From the NCBI RefSeq assembly GCF_000003605.2, contig NW_003135334.1, positions 686,670 to 724,982 of the forward strand: a stretch of 38,313 nt of DNA. The letters are read 5' to 3'. Under the pieces are notes generated by a model. It saw only the letters and a list, made by a program, of their open reading frames with translations, was not told the DNA's origin and ran no database searches. Both the position numbers and the translations under genes were made by a program. Shown here piece after piece: positions 33,586 through 38,313 of the stretch. The stretch comes from Saccoglossus kowalevskii (Eukaryota; Hemichordata; Enteropneusta; Harrimaniidae). How positions within the stretch are numbered: position 1 is the stretch's first letter; each line of letters begins with the position of its first letter.

Positions 33586-35543
33586 TCCCAAGTCGAAGGG
33601 GTACACAAGACTATAAGTCACAGATCGATGAATAAATTAGACAACTTTCTGCTGTCTCAAAACATCTTGTCACATGTGCTTAGTGGTAGTGAATACTTTG
33701 ATAAATTGCAGTCTGCAAAGCACAGATGTACAATAATATTTTTTTTAGAGCTGCATGTACATAAGGCTTGATCTTTAAGTTCAAGATTGATAAAATTACT
33801 TTGGCATCATGGGAATACTATATCAAAGGGCACCAAGGTCAACTCATCCGTTTAGCCTTCAATGCCATCTGCTTATGTACAATAAACACAGAATGACAGG
33901 CTTCTTGTTTTAAGGCTAAATTCTTAGTTAATTTTAAAATTTTCCTATTTTTTACCTCATACCATCAAAACATAAAAGTTTGTTTCTGTGATTCCTGAGT
34001 ATATTTAATCAATTTTGCTAAAATTTTAATTTTAAAAATGTGATGTATAGTTAGTTTTTGTTTCTAAGTATAACTATTGTATAATTTTCAGCTGTTTTTT
34101 TTTCAAAAAACATTCACTGATTAGGTTTTGCTGAATACCTACTGTATCTATTGAACATTAAATTTGCATACTAGTAATTACCTAATTATAGGCTTTTCCA
34201 TTGATTACCTGGAAATCACTAAATAGTCTTTAACGCTTTGTGCGTGACAAAAAAAAAAACAACAACAAAAAAACACTGTCTGACACCGAGACTGTCTGAC
34301 TTTAACCATGATTCTTTCTTGTCTCCTGATGTTTATATCTAAATTAGCTGTTATGTTGAATGTTTAACCGGTGAACACTCCTCAGAAGAAGGAGAAGGTG
34401 TGATTTTTTTCAGGTCACCAATTATTTTTCAACTGCAAATTTATATTATTATTGATTGTGCTATTGATACTAGATTCAACATGTATTTGGGAAAGGATGA
34501 CGAACTACCGAACATTACGTAAAGCCTTCATCGGTATGGCTGTTTGATTTAGTGAATATTGACATAAAACCTCCATTTGAGAAGCACATATTGATGAAAC
34601 AACCATTGTTGTATGTACACAACAGCATTTTATTGAAGCCCTACGGCTTGAGCAAGCAAAAATGGACGTGTAGACACGTTTGGCGCAAGTCAAGTTTGGC
34701 TCTAATAAACCCTTGGGTTGAGCTCTGATAGGATTGGGTCCCGACATCAAAGCCTAACGAACGGGCCAAGATTGTATAATGATCAAGTCCCACCAATGAC
34801 TACTACGCGTTTGTTGTCACTCTGTTCGGACGACTGTAGATGAATGAATGGGAGCACCCATGATTTCAAAAATTAGAGATATTCAACGACGATGTTGGGC
34901 AATAGTCATTCGCTGCATCCTTTTTTGTCTTTTCTTGAGCATTTCCTGTTTCTCAAAGAGAGTATATTCTGTGAGTCTCAGCTCTCGTTCAGCTCCAACC
35001 ATGTAAACGCATTGGAGATAATTCCCTGCTAATCGATAGGATAGCAGTAGAATTCTGTTGTGTAAACGTGATATATAGTTGACTGGCAGTACAATTACAA
35101 ATTAAATTACAAGTAAAGAATATTACCTGGGTAACACTGCCAAGTTTCTTCATTCTGTGCCCCCCTCCAATGTATAATAACAAATATTGTTGGGGAACGG
35201 GAATGGCAACTAAATACACATGGGGAAGGAAACTAGAAAGTCTAGTATATGTATGTACATGTGATGATAAACAAAGTTTTGAATAAATCTAATTTGTTTA
35301 CACTTAAAAAAGATACAAATAAATATTTGGGATAAACAGTATATCGTAATAAGTGGCCTTATAATTTCAGATTTATTATTTAAACTTTTGTAGTACGGTA
35401 ATTTTCGTGTCTTTTTGCTAAAGGCTCAGAATAAACAGCAATTACTACTAACTTTTGTTGAGTCACTCATGAAATATTCCATGATTTGTTGCTATAATTA
35501 TAATTCTGTGAACATGTTATCATGTTCCTATGGATTGCTGTGA

Positions 35544-36679
<1,136 letters not shown>

Positions 36680-36814
36680 TGGACAATAAGAGTAAAAAGC
36701 GTATCGCCAAGAGTGCAGTCCATGACTTCTCCATATTCCAACCACCGGTGGAGCAAAACAAGCCGAAAATATCACCACAACTGACCCTTGCTGTGTTTCA
36801 GTTCTTGTCTTCAG
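36680..36814 (+). CDS. CNNM: CNNM exon 3 (linker after CBS pair)
   Basis: A 135-bp exon (45 codons, phase 1 to phase 1), acceptor TTCTTTCAAAG and donor TCAG|GTAGGA. It encodes a basic stretch (DNKSKKRIAKSAVHDFSIFQ) followed by KPKISPQLTLAVFQFLSS. In CNNM proteins this KISPQL.LA..RFL segment links the CBS pair to the C-terminal cyclic-nucleotide-binding-like domain. The next exon, expected to begin that domain, was not found before 38313, so the gene runs off the window. Confidence 0.9.
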
Positions 36815-37514
36815 GTAGGATATTTTTTTCTGTAGGATTTAACATTCTCGGTATAACTTTTCACCATCTTCCTCGGTAACTACATTTAACTCAAACATGT
36901 TTACTCACTTTGCAGCTGCCCTTGGTGTATGGTTCATGTTGCACTCCTGTCTGTCTTTATGCAGGGCTGAAAATTTACTGAGACCACTGAGGCAATTGCC
37001 AAGATGTCCCATCTGAATGCCTTTCAGTATTTTTGTCCAAGGCATTTTTAAATATTTTGAATTTGGGGGCCTGCCAAATAGCCAAGTTTAATGCCTGTGT
37101 AAGTGTATTAACCTGTCTATGTTCATATTTGGTGCCGTTTAAAATTCAGTGCTTCTGTCAACAATTTGTAAAAGAAAACATACATAATAATTTCAGCATT
37201 TATTTTGTGTAATTTTGATAGCAATTTTTGTCTGGGTATTACCATCTAGTAAAAATTAGTAAAAACTCACTGAGATGTAGCTGGAACAACACAGGTGATA
37301 TATTGGGGGGGGGGGGTTCTGATAGTCACCCACTTCCTACTTGCCCACCATCTTCGCTATGTAATTGCGAGAGAGACCATCTCGTCATTTGCAACCAACA
37401 GATTTTTTTTAACACCATATTTCATAAAATACCCATCAGTACATTCATTTTCAATCAATTACTTTACTTTCCATCAAAACTCAAGATTCACTGCAGAAAT
37501 GGAATGAAACCAAA
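36815..37514 (+). other. CNNM intron 3, first part
   Basis: No further exon recognised. Contains a G12-13 homopolymer near 37304-37316. Open frames of 70-113 codons around 37228-37569 show no CNNM resemblance. Confidence 0.6.
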
Positions 37515-37719
37515 TACTGTAGGAGGATTCATTTTCACTGGTATTAAATTTCACTATTTGGTTATTTGATCATATTTACTGGGTTTTCAATTCACAGATT
37601 TCCCGGTGAAGTCCTGTTGTAACCATGTCATATAGATTTATTTTTATTTACTGAATCTCACTTTATTGATGAAAATAGCAGCATTAAAACCTAGTGAATT
37701 ATTAATGAGGTTACAGTAC
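37515..37719. mobile_element. MITE with TACTGTA termini, copy 2
   Basis: TACTGTAGG..., then TTCACTGGTATTAAATTTC, is mirrored by the right end (reverse complement AGTACTGTAACC..., then TTCACTAGGTTTTAATGC). Length is about 205 bp, the same as the copy at 27857-28062, and the internal layout is the same. TA can be read as the target duplication at both ends. It is more diverged than copy 1. Confidence 0.65.
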
Positions 37720-37890
37720 TTTTATCGGATCCAGGCTAAATCCCCACTTGTTAGGGATTGACCATTAATAATCTAGGGGTGGCTGGGTGAAGGTTGAATT
37801 ACTATTATAAAAAAATATGTGCACATGCAAAAATAATCACAGGTAGCATCAAGGTATAGATGCAGGTTCGTGGGCACTCACTTGCTTTTT

Positions 37891-38313
37891 GACTCCCATG
37901 TGCGAAGCACAAAATGGGAGTCTTTGCAGTTAGTGTGTCTGTATGTGTGTATGTGTGTATGTATGTGTGTATGTGTGTGTGTATGTGTGTCCGACTGTTC
38001 CACTGCTATCTCAAGAACCATACATCGGTTTTTGATGAAACTTGGTGCATAGATGCTCTGGGCCAATGCGCAGATTTGATTAGGTTTTGGTAAAAATCCA
38101 TGCTCGTTAATTACCTAATTTGCATGATAATTAGCTAATTTTTAGCTGTTCTATGACTGTTCCACTGATATCTAAAGAACCACTCATTGGATTTTGATGA
38201 AACTTGGTACATAGATGCTCTGAACATATGCGCAGATTTGATTAATTTTTGGTAAAAATCTGTGCATATTAATTACCTAATTTGCATGATAATTAGCTAT
38301 TTTTTAGTGGTTC
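37891..38313 (+). mobile_element. Pearl/Helitron-like tandem-repeat element (incomplete)
   Basis: It begins with a nested hairpin: GACTCCCAT (37891-37899) pairs with ATGGGAGTC (37914-37922) and encloses GTGCGAAGCAC. A (TGTGTATG)-type microsatellite follows (37934-37990). Then come a 162-bp unit starting TGTTCCACTG (37996-38157) and a second copy from 38158 that is cut by the window end at 156 bp. Hairpin, microsatellite and a tandem core of about 160 bp is the layout described for non-autonomous 'pearl' elements in bivalves. That identification is by architecture, not by sequence match. Confidence 0.55.

Overview
The window looks like draft assembly from an invertebrate metazoan nuclear genome, probably a marine lophotrochozoan or invertebrate deuterostome. 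The evidence is low gene density, AT-rich noncoding DNA, spliceosomal introns with GT..AG borders, relics of Ty3/gypsy and non-LTR retroelements, several families of short palindromic (MITE-like) repeats, minisatellites and a 465-base run of N (14176-14640). There are no operons, bacterial-type gene packing, CRISPR arrays or recognisable RNA genes. The species cannot be named from the sequence.

The only gene I can support as intact is the 5' part of a CNNM-family (ancient conserved domain protein / cyclin M) magnesium-transport gene on the + strand. It has a large first coding exon (30429-31761), a second (35578-35721) and a third (36680-36814). Both included introns are phase 1, and the gene continues beyond the right edge. 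Exon 1 encodes a signal peptide, the extracellular domain, the DUF21 membrane module and the first part of the CBS pair. Exon 2 completes the CBS pair and exon 3 starts the linker to the cyclic-nucleotide-binding-like domain, which is not in the window. A CRE palindrome and a YY1-like site lie at the start codon.

Region by region: 1-1746 is the decayed 3' end of a Ty3/gypsy element (integrase, tail, probable 3' LTR). 1747-17435 is mostly noncoding and holds a 157-bp tandem duplication, TTAA-flanked MITEs, a 33-bp minisatellite, a TTTA microsatellite and the assembly gap. 17436-20020 is a 28-bp satellite with a perfectly homogenised left block of 16 units and a diverged right part with 111-bp higher-order structure. 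19991-23380 has no gene. 23380-26082 is a decayed non-LTR retrotransposon interrupted by a 657-bp solo-LTR-like insertion with a 4-bp target duplication. 26285-27050 is a second, unrelated non-LTR fragment. 27107-28062 holds two MITEs. 28442-28632 holds a cluster of three heat-shock elements next to a TATA box facing left. The CNNM gene follows; its introns carry a 25-bp minisatellite, MITEs and, at the right edge, an element resembling the tandem-repeat 'pearl'/Helitron-type elements of bivalves.

I found no convincing novel multi-gene system. The more unusual signals are repeat-biology ones: a satellite with no stop codons in any forward frame across its core, an exactly datable nested insertion, families of equal-length MITEs, and a compact heat-shock-type promoter with no recognisable gene.
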